Below are positions 11,054 to 20,551 of a DNA stretch of 64,000 nucleotides, one piece after another. A program made the translations under genes and the position numbers. The stretch comes from Sergeia podlipaevii (Eukaryota; Euglenozoa; Kinetoplastea; Trypanosomatida; Trypanosomatidae): the NCBI GenBank assembly GCA_030849805.1, contig JASANZ010002229.1, positions 17,761-81,760 on the forward strand. The letters are read 5' to 3'. The notes under the pieces were generated by a model. The model was not told the origin of the DNA, did no database searches, and saw nothing but the letters and a program-made list of their open reading frames with translations. Every line of letters starts with the position of its first letter. The first letter of the stretch is position 1.

Positions 11054-13156
11054 TTATGCAAAGCAGGAAGCGTACGCAAAGTTCATATTGGGCACGGGAT
11101 TCCAATCCTCTTCATCCTCCTCCTCGGCGTCGTATTGCACAAAGGAAGGCTTGAGAGCTGTTCCGTCCACCACCATGACAGCGCCAAGATTGTCGTTGAT
11201 TCCGCAGTAGTTCGGGGCGGAGAACAGAGTGACCACCTTGTTGCGGTGGCGCCAGCAGTAGCCATCCATCACCACCTGATGTGCGCGGCAGATGAAGTCA
11301 ACGTTGTTCTTCTTGCAGAACATCTCAGACGCAGCGGGCCCAAAGAGAACGCCGCAGCCCCGTGGGTTGCGGCTGTATGTGCCAATATCGTTAGTTGGAT
11401 CCGACCACAGCAGACCATTCACGATATCCTCGTGGGTTCCCTTCATGGTCCGACAAAACTCATGCCGCTTCACCGCCTCAATCGTTTCAATGCCATCTTC
11501 TATGGCCGGCGTGAGGCCGCCGTGAGTGGCGAAAAACCTCATATGCGGAGTGGTCACAAGCGCAGAAAGCGGCAAGTAGCAGAAGACGTCATTGATCAGA
11601 CGCCACGCCTCCGCCCCATCAGAGGGCATCCTGCATTCCATCTCCACTAGGAAGCCATAGACGCTCGAAGTTTTACTCTCCTCGTGATTGCCGCGCGTAA
11701 TGAAGATAAGCTGCGGGTACTCCACCTTGAGAGCAAGGATGAGCATGATGACCTCCGTACTATTGGGGCCCCGATCGACAAAGTCGCCTAAAAAGAGAAA
11801 GTGCTTATCGATGCCCGATGGGTTACAATCCTCTGTGCACATTTGCTGGGACAAAACGTGTCGGTAAAGATCGCTGAACTGGCCATGGATGTCACCCACA
11901 ACAACTAACGTATCGGATTCTGCCACGGAAATATTCAGCACGTTCGGCTCCGCTGCCAGCACCTCCGTGGCGGCCTCACACAACTCTTTCATCACAGCAA
12001 GCGACAGAAATTGGCGTAGTTGCTCGGTTTCCGAGGAGGACAGCGCATCCGTTGGCGCGTCGGCATGACTGCCAGCACCACGTGACAACAAAAAGGAAAT
12101 GAGATCCGTGAAACGACCAGTGCGTGGTGGCGCAGCGTACATACGCGGTGCCGGCGGCACCAACAGCACCGTGGAAGAGTCTCTCACCCCGCCGCCACCA
12201 CCCGTGGTGCCAAGTACGTTAGCGCCGCTGCTAGACATGTGGAGAGAACACGATCCCTTCGCGAAGGAGCTGTCCGCTGTGTCCTGATCTACCGCTGCAG
12301 CCCAAGTGCCCGTGCCTGCATTACATACACTCGTGCTCGAGACCGCTACCCCCGACACCGGTGCCTGGCTAAAGAGAAGCGGTGAAGAAGATGTGGCGCT
12401 AGCTGCAGGCAGGGTGCCACAGAGTGGCGTGGTCGTCTCTGCGCCGCAGCTGCTACATAGCTCACTACTCGCCTCGCACTTGTTGGGTGCACGATGAGAT
12501 AACTCCCTGGCGTTCTTCTCCACTACCGCCATTGATTGATGCTTGGATGAGGATGGCGATCCTGGTGCGTCATCGTCGTCGTCATCGCTATGGTCACATT
12601 CTTGATGCACCTCCTCCATATCCTCCACGGCAACAACAACAGGCCAGTGAACGGCAGGAAGTGCCAGCGACGCTTCACACAACGTCCTATCATTAGTCGC
12701 AATATTTTCCTCTGGTGGAGACGGCGACGTTGACATGATATCATGGTGTCGTTGTCGCTGCCTCTGTTGTGTCTGTTGTTGCTGTTGCTGGCACAGCGCA
12801 TACTGTGACGGCCGCTCCGGCGCTGGCGTCGGTATGGGGGACGTCTTCGCTGTGTTGATCACGGTTGGTGGAGCGGAGCTCACCGATGGTAAGAAGGTGC
12901 TATTCGATCGTCTCATCTCGGTGTCTAGATCAGGTATGTTGTATATAGACTGTGGTGGGGAAACATTCTGTAACTCCGATTGTGGGGAAACAATAGAAAC
13001 CTCTAGATTGGGCTGAGTCAGCACTGTGTCCAAAGAGGCCGCTGGTGATGATTGATGTAGCGGTCCTCCTGATACAGGCAAGTGCATCCGAAAATGCTCA
13101 GATGCGATAAAGCTATTTTGATCAGCGCTATACATAGTTGTCCCGACGCTATCCAT
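11054..13156 (-). CDS. PPP-family Ser/Thr protein phosphatase with long low-complexity N-terminus
   Basis: A 700-residue protein from the chosen start. The C-terminal roughly 310 residues form a complete PPP (PP1/PP2A/PP2B superfamily) metallophosphatase: GDIHGQ (about 420), GDFVDRG (about 454), RGNHE (about 488), HGG (about 547), LLWSDP, RAHQ (about 627) and SAPNYC (about 645). All metal and phosphate ligands are present, so it should be active. It is not a clear PP1, PP2A or calcineurin; the CMCR and calmodulin-binding features of those groups are not evident, and the tail is acidic (EEEDEEDW). The first roughly 380 residues are Ser/Thr/Pro-rich with a Gln tract (about 119-135), an Asp run and Gly tracts, probably disordered and regulatory. 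The frame stays open 39 codons upstream, but a splice acceptor at 13172-13171 leaves the ATG at 13156 as first codon, with a 14-base leader. Confidence 0.9.
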   Translation of the reverse strand: MDSVGTTMYSADQNSFIASEHFRMHLPVSGGPLHQSSPAASLDTVLTQPNLEVSIVSPQSELQNVSPPQSIYNIPDLDTEMRRSNSTFLPSVSSAPPTVINTAKTSPIPTPAPERPSQYALCQQQQQQTQQRQRQRHHDIMSTSPSPPEENIATNDRTLCEASLALPAVHWPVVVAVEDMEEVHQECDHSDDDDDDAPGSPSSSKHQSMAVVEKNARELSHRAPNKCEASSELCSSCGAETTTPLCGTLPAASATSSSPLLFSQAPVSGVAVSSTSVCNAGTGTWAAAVDQDTADSSFAKGSCSLHMSSSGANVLGTTGGGGGVRDSSTVLLVPPAPRMYAAPPRTGRFTDLISFLLSRGAGSHADAPTDALSSSETEQLRQFLSLAVMKELCEAATEVLAAEPNVLNISVAESDTLVVVGDIHGQFSDLYRHVLSQQMCTEDCNPSGIDKHFLFLGDFVDRGPNSTEVIMLILALKVEYPQLIFITRGNHEESKTSSVYGFLVEMECRMPSDGAEAWRLINDVFCYLPLSALVTTPHMRFFATHGGLTPAIEDGIETIEAVKRHEFCRTMKGTHEDIVNGLLWSDPTNDIGTYSRNPRGCGVLFGPAASEMFCKKNNVDFICRAHQVVMDGYCWRHRNKVVTLFSAPNYCGINDNLGAVMVVDGTALKPSFVQYDAEEEDEEDWNPVPNMNFAYASCFA

Positions 13157-15266
13157 CACGGAGCACAAAGCTAAACAAAAACGAAGAAAGTAAAATATAT
13201 AGCAAATATATAATGAACTCAGATTGTCTCCTCTTGTAGTCTCTTTCTTTTTTTTTTTGTTTCTTTCCTTCAATTTTTAAGAAAAATATATTTTGACTTG
13301 ACCACTAGGTTGCTTTCTATTTCGCTTCTTTTGTTTGCTACTAGCTGCTTTCCCCCCTCTTAACAATCTCTTGGTGCTCAGCCCACTACAAGGATTCCAA
13401 TAAGAGAGCTGAAAGAAATGTATATATTGCTATTTGCTTCCTCGCAGATACGGACCTCAGATCCCTGCGAGCACTACAAACACGCAAAGAGTAGTGAAAA
13501 CAAAATATACAAAATAGGTGACGCACCGATGGTACACACCAATATATATAGGCCACTAAAAAAAAAAATGTAAAAAGAAAAAGAAACTGTATTCAACCAG
13601 AAAGGAAAAGAAAGTTTAACTTGAGTTCAGCCTCCTCCACTATTTTCTCTTTTACGTATTCTTTTCTAGAATATTCTCGACCTTTTATTTTCCTTATGTG
13701 CTCTTGTCTAGAAGGGTAAAAGGAGAAGAAAAAAAAATTGCAACTAGATTATAAAAAAAAGATGCCACCTTTCTTCTCTGGAGTAATTATGCGTAGAGAG
13801 AGACGAAAAAGAAAAAAAGGAAAACACAATGTACTACAGTCTTTGTCTACTATTCGATGCTCCTCCTCGCACTCCTGTATTGTGCTATGCCTCCCTCCTC
13901 ACTCCTTCTTCTCGAAAGTGTAGTATGAAGAAGAAGGAAATAATAATAAAAAGAGGAAACGTAAATAGACGGCAATCGCTTTCTAAACACCCAAAAAAAA
14001 AGGTAAAGAACAACCACTTTAGAAAGTAGCAAAGAGAAGAAATGAAGAAAGCAAAAAAAAAAGGCTGAATATAGATGGAATAAGACTCTTATGCTTTCAA
14101 TCTAAGAAGCTAGGCAATAGTCCGTTCTGCTTAAAGAAATCTCAAACTACTTATACTCACTTAACCAATGTGTGTGCATGGAATAAACAAATAAAAAAAT
14201 TTTAAAGATAGAAAGTGATTAAAAAAGAAGAAAAGAAGGAGAAAGATAAAAAGAAACAAAAAATGATAATAATCAGTTAAAGTTACATATAACAAAACAA
14301 AAGGCCAAAACATTGCTCAAAGGCAGCAATACATATCCGCACCTGCATTCCATCATATCGATGGTGGCAGCAGGAGTACGTGACATAAAGAAAGCCAAAA
14401 AAAAAAAAAAAAATACGTGAAGGACATGTAAGGGAAAGTGATTTTACGTTAAAGATGGGAAGATCACTTCCACATTACATCAAAAAAAAAACGCCAGCCA
14501 CAAGACGCGCATACAAAGGAATTACAACAACAACAACGAACAAAAAAAAAAAAAAGCAGACGCCACGACTATTTTTTTTTTTAATTCTTCGACCTAAAGG
14601 GATATCGAGACAAACCCTCTACTCATCCCCTATCCCTACAAGACTAAAAGAAAAAAAAAAATCAAACGTCACTCAATACAACCCCTTCTCCGACAATAAA
14701 AATCAATCACTCTCCTCTATAATATTTTCTTTAAACAATAAAAAAAGAAATAGACGATACTTTTCTTTCTTTTTAAAGTGTTGTTGATGATGTACTCGAT
14801 GTTGTTGTTTGATGGCATTTTTCCTCCTCGTCGAGCTCTTCTCTATTTTGAAATCTTTTTCTTTCAACGCCTCCACACTCTGGCTCCTGCAGCGAGAAGA
14901 CAAATCTGATAAATGCCTACAAATGTATAGGTGATTGGTCATCGTGCCTATAGTAACAAGAAATGCAGGTGTCCATGTTTATGTATCCGACCACATACGC
15001 AAAGAAAAAAAACAAATAAAACGTAGGCTTTGCAGTGCCGATCAATTCTCGCAAAACAAACAAAAAAAAAAAATAGCGCGCGCACATCCACACACACAAA
15101 CACACACAAAAAAAAAATATCTGGCAGCATCAAATAGATGTAAATATATCACCTACATAAATAAAAATAAAAAGAAATAAAGAGATATAATAACAGAAAA
15201 AAAAAATACTGGGCCAAAAAAAAAAAAAAACAGCAAGTAGTAAGATCCAAAGCTCCTTCCCCTCTA
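13157..15266. other. Intergenic region between phosphatase and UEV genes
   Basis: About 2.1 kb of A/T-rich DNA with poly(A) runs (for example near 14398-14413), a short (CAA)n run near 14525-14537 and many A-G tracts. No open frame shows family features. It should contain the UEV 3' UTR and the phosphatase 5' signals. Confidence 0.6.
13171..13190 (-). promoter_or_regulatory. Trans-splice acceptor that fixes the phosphatase start
   Basis: The coding strand reads CTTTCTTCGTTTTTGTTTAG, a pyrimidine tract ending in AG at 13172-13171. It lies 14 bases before the ATG at 13156 and downstream of the alternative upstream in-frame starts. Confidence 0.65.
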
Positions 15267-15692
15267 TCAAGACCTACTAGGATATACAGAGCCCTCCTCA
15301 GGTTGAGCGAGGTTGCGGTTAGCTGGAAGCTGCATCTCCTTCCTGAGCTCCGCCAGGCAGGTCTCCATAGTCGCACGTCGGTCCCAGTTCTTAAATAGGT
15401 GGAACTTCTTGTTCACCGTACCATCTGGGTCCACACACGGCAGGTTCACGCGACTCACAAAGCGAATGTGCGGAGGCACTTTCGGATAGTCCTCGTCACA
15501 GAATATCTCAGAGGAAAGAATGCGATACTCAAACGTGGTGCCAGGAGGACCAACAATAGTGCCGTTCCAGTGATGAAAGTATATATCGTCCGTGTCACGG
15601 AGCCCAACAGAGACGTTCTGGTTGGTGCCAGTACCCTTCTCGCCGGCCTCCAGCTCTTCTAAAAGACGAAAATTGCGGGGTACTTCGACCAT
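15267..15692 (-). CDS. Ubiquitin-conjugating enzyme E2 variant (Mms2/Uev1 type)
   Basis: A 141-residue protein with a complete UBC fold of the catalytically silent UEV class. The N-terminus (VPRNFRLLEELEAGEKG) and the central NGTIVGPPGTTFEYRI and YPKVPPHIRFVSRVNLPCV are characteristic. The HPN motif and active-site Cys of true E2s are absent: the only nearby Cys (in NLPCVDP) is not at the catalytic position, and the family Trp and the C-terminal LPQPPEG-like segment (AQPEEGSVY) are in place. In other eukaryotes this protein pairs with Ubc13 to build Lys63-linked ubiquitin chains in DNA-damage tolerance. That role here is inferred from the family. The length is normal for the family. A candidate acceptor AG lies at 15772-15771, giving a leader of about 78 bases with no upstream ATG. 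Confidence 0.93.
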   Translation of the reverse strand: MVEVPRNFRLLEELEAGEKGTGTNQNVSVGLRDTDDIYFHHWNGTIVGPPGTTFEYRILSSEIFCDEDYPKVPPHIRFVSRVNLPCVDPDGTVNKKFHLFKNWDRRATMETCLAELRKEMQLPANRNLAQPEEGSVYPSRS

Positions 15693-16489
15693 ATTTTATG
15701 TCCTGATAAGTCTAGTGTCAGTGAAGGGCACTCTAGATGAATGTACGCAGAAAGACGCTTGCTAAAAAATCTTGAGGAAGCACACACACACAAAAAAAAG
15801 GGAGGATGAAAAAAAAAAGAGAAAAGATGTTTAAAAGTGTGGTAGCAGCAGAACAAGCAGCGTTGAAATGAACGGTTCAGGCAGGTCTTCCCAGGTTTTT
15901 TGCTCGTTTTGCATTTTTCCTTTCTTCATATATATATAACAAACAACAAGCATGTATGCTTTCACAGTCACAAGTAGATAATGATTTTTTAAAAAAAAAA
16001 AATAATAATAATAAAAGGAAAGCACAGACACACACGCACAGCATAAAGCGAATCCAAAAATGCGTACATACACCAATGGAGAAGCGCGTGAGTAAGTCAA
16101 CAACAACAATACTACACAAAAACGTTCGCGCCTACAAACAAAAAAAAATACAATAATAAAAATGATAACTTGACAAACAAACAGTACAGATAAGAGAGAG
16201 AAAAAAAAATGAAAGAACTCACAGCAAGTTCTTTCTCTATCAAAAAGAAAAAAAGGATCCATTGCTTTCTTTTTGTACCAACCACCACCACAACAACAAA
16301 AAGAAAACCCTTCCGTATATATATATGTAAGGCCTGCAACACGGCACATGGACAATCAAAAAAAAAAAAAAAAAACTACTCTTGGTATGACTGAAAATAG
16401 TAGGCCATCAGAAAAACACGTACATCGAAGCAGCCAGAGCACAAAAAATGAAGCGCTACAATGTCAAGGGGAAGGGAGACTCTCGTGCA
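15693..16489. other. Intergenic region between UEV and SAS-4 genes
   Basis: About 0.8 kb, A/T-rich, with A runs on the plus strand (T runs on the coding strand), (TAA)n near 16001-16014 and a poly(A) run at about 16358-16374. No gene is supported. Confidence 0.6.
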
Positions 16490-18892
16490 CTACTCATCTG
16501 GAAACACCGTTTCATCCGTGCCATCAGGGTAAACTATCTTGTAAATTCCATCTGGATAAAGGATCTCCTTGCTGCCATTCGACTTATGCCGCTCTATCTG
16601 TCCAGTCGCGCGGAACTCAAACACTTGCACCCCATCCGGGCTCTGCATGTGCATTGTCTGCGCTGCATCATACCAATACGTGCTCTTACCTGTTGGGTAG
16701 GTGCACTTGACATCTTTGTTAGTAAATTGCAATATTGTATGGCCTGAGGGAAGTACAGTCTTGACAGTACCGTTGGCGTAGTGGATCTCACGCTTCCCGC
16801 TGCGGTACAGGACCTCGCGCTTGTTCGGGTTATCGCCAATAGCGGTCTGAGAGACAACAGTGTCGCTGGGGGCCGACTCCGTGGGCATTGGCTCCACGTC
16901 TCCAATCATCTCCTCACGTGTGGGGATGCGCTTTGCCTGTGGCTTCGGATGCGCTGAGACAGCAGGACGCTGTTTGCGCACGCCTCCGGTCTGGAGACGT
17001 GGTGTGTGCACAGGGTGGCCAGCAGCCTTGCGCTCGCTAGATATTTCCCCAGCCAGGGTTCCCGCGGTGGTAGCAGTGAGGTTCTCTCGTTCCTTCGCCT
17101 TCGCTGCCTGCTCCTCAGCTTCCTTACGCTTGCGGGCTGCTGCTAGCGACTCTTTGCGACGGGCAGAAGCCGCCTCGTCCTGCCTCTTGCGCTCCTCCTC
17201 AGTCTTCTTCGCTTCTTCCTGGCGCTTGCGCTGCTGCAGGTCCTCTCTTGCCGCTGCATCCTCAGCCTCCTTGCGTTTGCGCTCCTCCACCTCTCGGGCC
17301 CGCTGAAGCCGCCGCTGCTGCATCTCAGCCTCCTCGCGCTTCATCCGCTCCGCCATCTCTGCGGCCCGCCGCTCGCGCGCCTCCGCTGCTTCTCCCTCAG
17401 CACGAGGGGTGAAGTCCATCACAACTGGGGCCTGCTCACCGCTCTGATTGACATCTTCGCCTAACGACTCCTCTAGCCGTGGAACAGACAACGCGGTGGC
17501 GCGGTGGGCTGCAATAACCGCCGCTGGCTGTGAGTGCTCCCGTGAGGGGGAGATGCTTGATACGGTGCTCTTCGGCCGCCTCTGCTGCTGTTGCTGGCGC
17601 TCACCCAGCGCGTTCAGCTGCCGCTCCTTCGTCATTGTGAGCAGCTCCGAGTTACGGTGCGTGAGAGAGTCCATGTCACGTCGTAGTCGTGCCACTTCGG
17701 CCTTGCTAGAGCGCTGGGACTCACGTAAGGTGCCGGTGAGCTCCTCCAGTTGTGCACGGAGAGAATCATTCTCAGCCATGAGCTTTCGGCTCGCCTCTCG
17801 CTCCGTCGCCAGCAGTGTCGACACGTTCTTGTACCGCTCCTCAATAGACTTGACGCCCTTCCGAGCCTCACGCATGTCTTTCTCACGCGCTGCGTCCAAC
17901 TCCGCTCGCTCATCGTCCAGTTGCTGTTGCACGTTGAACTTGTAGGTCTCGAAGCGACGCTTCTCAGCGTCGAGCTGTGACTTCAGTTGACTGTACTGCG
18001 CACGTTCCTCCTGCGCCGCCCGCACCTCCTGCTCAAGCTGGATCATCAGCGTCTCCTCCTCCCGGCTGCGGAGGCCCATGCCACCACTTGCAGCACCGCC
18101 GCCTACCCCCGCGCTCGAGACCGGCCCACCACGACGAAAGTAGTTCTGCTCTGACTGAGGAGCAGAGTAGTCTTCGTATGCAGGCTCAGTATAGCGGCGG
18201 GGATGAGCGCCATCACCAGGCGTCGTTGGGACTGCTCGACGGGGAGTGCCGCCTTCATATTTTGGATGCTGATCATACTCTAAGCTTTGCTGTTGCTGTT
18301 GTTGTTGCTGTGGCATACGACCAGCACTGCCGCTGTTTCTTTCTGGGCTGATGCGATCGCCGTATTGATGAGCGCCATTCATGTCCGCAAACTTGCTTCT
18401 GTCGGAAGAGAGCTGCGGATCACGGTACTCCTGCCGCTGGGCAGGAATTTCAGGATTTACCCACTCAGGACGCTTTTCCGCCTGTGCCTTGACAGGCGTG
18501 CGCCGTGATGAAGCTGATACACCGCCGGCGGCTCCGCCGGATCGACGCTCAGGCGCCGCAAACTGCTGTTTCTGTTGCGGAGGATCAACTACCAAAGTTG
18601 GCGCACCGCTGTCAGTTGGCGTCAGAAGTGCCTTCCGAGGGACAGCAATCACCACCTCGCCGAGTGGGTCATGGCTCTTTGCATTACGCATGTCGTACGC
18701 GATGGCCTCGCGCAGCGCTCGTGAGTCGCGTCGCTCCCGACCTGCTCCAGCAGAGGGCGTTCGTAGACCATCGTCTGCCCTAGGAGTTTCAGGGTTGGCT
18801 GAGTACGACAGCCTGCCCTCATCGCGCCTAAGAAACTTGAAGGTAGTCTTTGGCTTTGGCTTCTGACTCGCTGTGACAGATACACGCGACAT
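16490..18892 (-). CDS. SAS4: SAS-4/CPAP-like centriole and basal body protein
   Basis: An 800-residue protein. The last roughly 110 residues (about 687-800) are the TCP10 C-terminal/G-box domain of SAS-4, CPAP and CENPJ: repeated short beta units of the form xYxNGTVKxxxPxG, including TYWYDAAQTMHMQSPDG, FRATGQIERHKSNGSKEILYPDG in part, and a final PDGTDETVFPDE. In animals this single-sheet domain binds STIL/Ana2, and SAS-4 controls centriole length and assembly. In trypanosomes it is a basal body and flagellum-attachment factor. N-terminal to it are a Ser/Pro/Arg-rich disordered region with a Gln tract near 200, a long coiled coil (about 271-434) and a charged Arg/Glu/Ala helix (about 497-606). 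The frame extends 12 codons further upstream only to a GTG, so I take the ATG at 18892. The usual tubulin-binding PN2-3 motif is not obvious by eye. Confidence 0.88.
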   Translation of the reverse strand: MSRVSVTASQKPKPKTTFKFLRRDEGRLSYSANPETPRADDGLRTPSAGAGRERRDSRALREAIAYDMRNAKSHDPLGEVVIAVPRKALLTPTDSGAPTLVVDPPQQKQQFAAPERRSGGAAGGVSASSRRTPVKAQAEKRPEWVNPEIPAQRQEYRDPQLSSDRSKFADMNGAHQYGDRISPERNSGSAGRMPQQQQQQQQSLEYDQHPKYEGGTPRRAVPTTPGDGAHPRRYTEPAYEDYSAPQSEQNYFRRGGPVSSAGVGGGAASGGMGLRSREEETLMIQLEQEVRAAQEERAQYSQLKSQLDAEKRRFETYKFNVQQQLDDERAELDAAREKDMREARKGVKSIEERYKNVSTLLATEREASRKLMAENDSLRAQLEELTGTLRESQRSSKAEVARLRRDMDSLTHRNSELLTMTKERQLNALGERQQQQQRRPKSTVSSISPSREHSQPAAVIAAHRATALSVPRLEESLGEDVNQSGEQAPVVMDFTPRAEGEAAEARERRAAEMAERMKREEAEMQQRRLQRAREVEERKRKEAEDAAAREDLQQRKRQEEAKKTEEERKRQDEAASARRKESLAAARKRKEAEEQAAKAKERENLTATTAGTLAGEISSERKAAGHPVHTPRLQTGGVRKQRPAVSAHPKPQAKRIPTREEMIGDVEPMPTESAPSDTVVSQTAIGDNPNKREVLYRSGKREIHYANGTVKTVLPSGHTILQFTNKDVKCTYPTGKSTYWYDAAQTMHMQSPDGVQVFEFRATGQIERHKSNGSKEILYPDGIYKIVYPDGTDETVFPDE

Positions 18893-20551
18893 CAGTATGG
18901 GTGCACTCCCTCGCTCTCTCGATCTCACTTCCTCTTTCTCTAAATAGAAATACTGTATTCGTGCAGCAACACCCCTTCTTTTTTTTGCTGTGTTTTAAAG
19001 AAGGCGCCTGTGGTAAGTAGGTAAAAAAAAAAAAAAAAATCCAACGAGAAAATTATAACGGGTAACACACAAGAAAAGGGAAAAAGGTTGCCAAGTGTAT
19101 CTAGGCAGATTGTAGTGGTAAAGCACCAGAAAAACAACGACAGCAGAACAACAATACTGAAAGCGCGCTAATATAGGTACAGAAAAAAAAAAAGTAAAAC
19201 TATAGTTGACAAAGAGATATAGAAATGAGGCAAAAAGAAAAATAGAAAATAGAAAAGGAAGATTGTGCGCTGTTACGCGACACGTGAGTTCTTGGTGGTG
19301 GGGAAATGTTTTTCTCTTCTTTTTATGATCCTCCTTTTCTCCTTCTACCAAAAGGCAACGGACTCCTTTGTGTTCCTCCTTAGCGCTCCCTTGCTATAGA
19401 TAATGTGATTTCAAAATGAAGAAAAAGCGACAAAAAAGAAGGTCAGTAAACAATATATATAAATGAGAAAACAAAATGGAAAAAGAAAGTATTTCAAAAA
19501 AAAAAATAGCAATTATATATGAAGCAACAATATACATAAAGGTAAGACTGCAAAGGGGAAGACAGAAAGACCTCAAAACATCCAGAGCAAACAATGTAAC
19601 CGTTCGATCGATAGCACTTCCAAGAAAGAGACATCGCTTTCAATGGCACCGCGTGCTTGCTGATGGATATTTATAAATATATGCATTTTCTGTTGTTTTG
19701 TTTTGTGTGCGCCAGCATCCTTTCGATTCTTTCGATTTATTACAAAGGATTAAGGTCATGCATACTCTCTATATCGAACAAAAGCACAAGAAATAATAAA
19801 GAAAAAAACAACGACAACTTATCAACCGTGGCAGATGGCAAAACGACGAAGAAAAAAAACGCTAAAATAGAAATATTAGTATGACCAACAAAAACAACAG
19901 TGGCACATGCATATCCCTATACTTTTCTTTTGAAAGTATACTTGTCTATAGAGACACATATTGAAGCAGCAGCAAGTACATCAGCGCATCTCTGCAGTCA
20001 CGACTGTACTGCACCAAGCCCTTGTTCTCTCATTTGTTCATATATCTTTAAAAAAATTTTCTTCATTCTCTCTATTCAGTGCACGCAACATCCACTTCCG
20101 CCTGCCACACACCACGTGCCAACAACAACAACAAAAAAAAAACAGAATAATATATATAGTCTATAGGAAAGCGATTGAAAACAGTTTGCTAACTTTGTAC
20201 TTGGCTAATGAAGACAGACGCATAGACGCACTGCACAAAGCCGCAGCGAATGATGACGCATCTTCCAAGGCACTTTGAGTGCATACAGGAGCTTCCCTTA
20301 TGGATTCTATACTTGTCATACATGAGTTCTTACATCACGTCAACAACAAACGAACACAAAGAGAAGGGAAGAAAGGAAACTAGAGAAGAAGAAGAAAAAA
20401 AAAAGGCAAACAAGTGTGTCACTCAGTGCGTGTTGCTCTGCTAAAATCAAGTGAGTGATAAATACCCCCCCCCCCCTCCCCCTTTGTCCCCCTGGTTCTC
20501 GCACGCACAACCACATTTATTTAGATACACAAAGGTATTGGGCACATAATA
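18893..20551. other. Intergenic region between SAS-4 and p166-like genes
   Basis: About 1.66 kb, A/T-rich, with poly(A) (19023-19039), a 14-base C run with further C-rich sequence (about 20464-20494), and no open frame with family features. The C-rich tract on the plus strand lies just beyond the stop of the p166-like gene, in its 3' UTR. Confidence 0.6.

Noticed and set aside
13157..13273. 39-codon N-terminal extension of the phosphatase
   Set aside because: It encodes a Lys run from an A-tract and lies upstream of the likely splice acceptor at 13172-13171, so most of it would not be in the mRNA.
15267..15692. UEV read as an inactivated E2 pseudogene because the active-site Cys is missing
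   Set aside because: Lack of the Cys and HPN motif is the normal state of the UEV family, and the frame is intact and conserved.
18893..18928. 12-codon upstream extension of SAS-4
   Set aside because: It starts at GTG; the first ATG in frame is at 18892.
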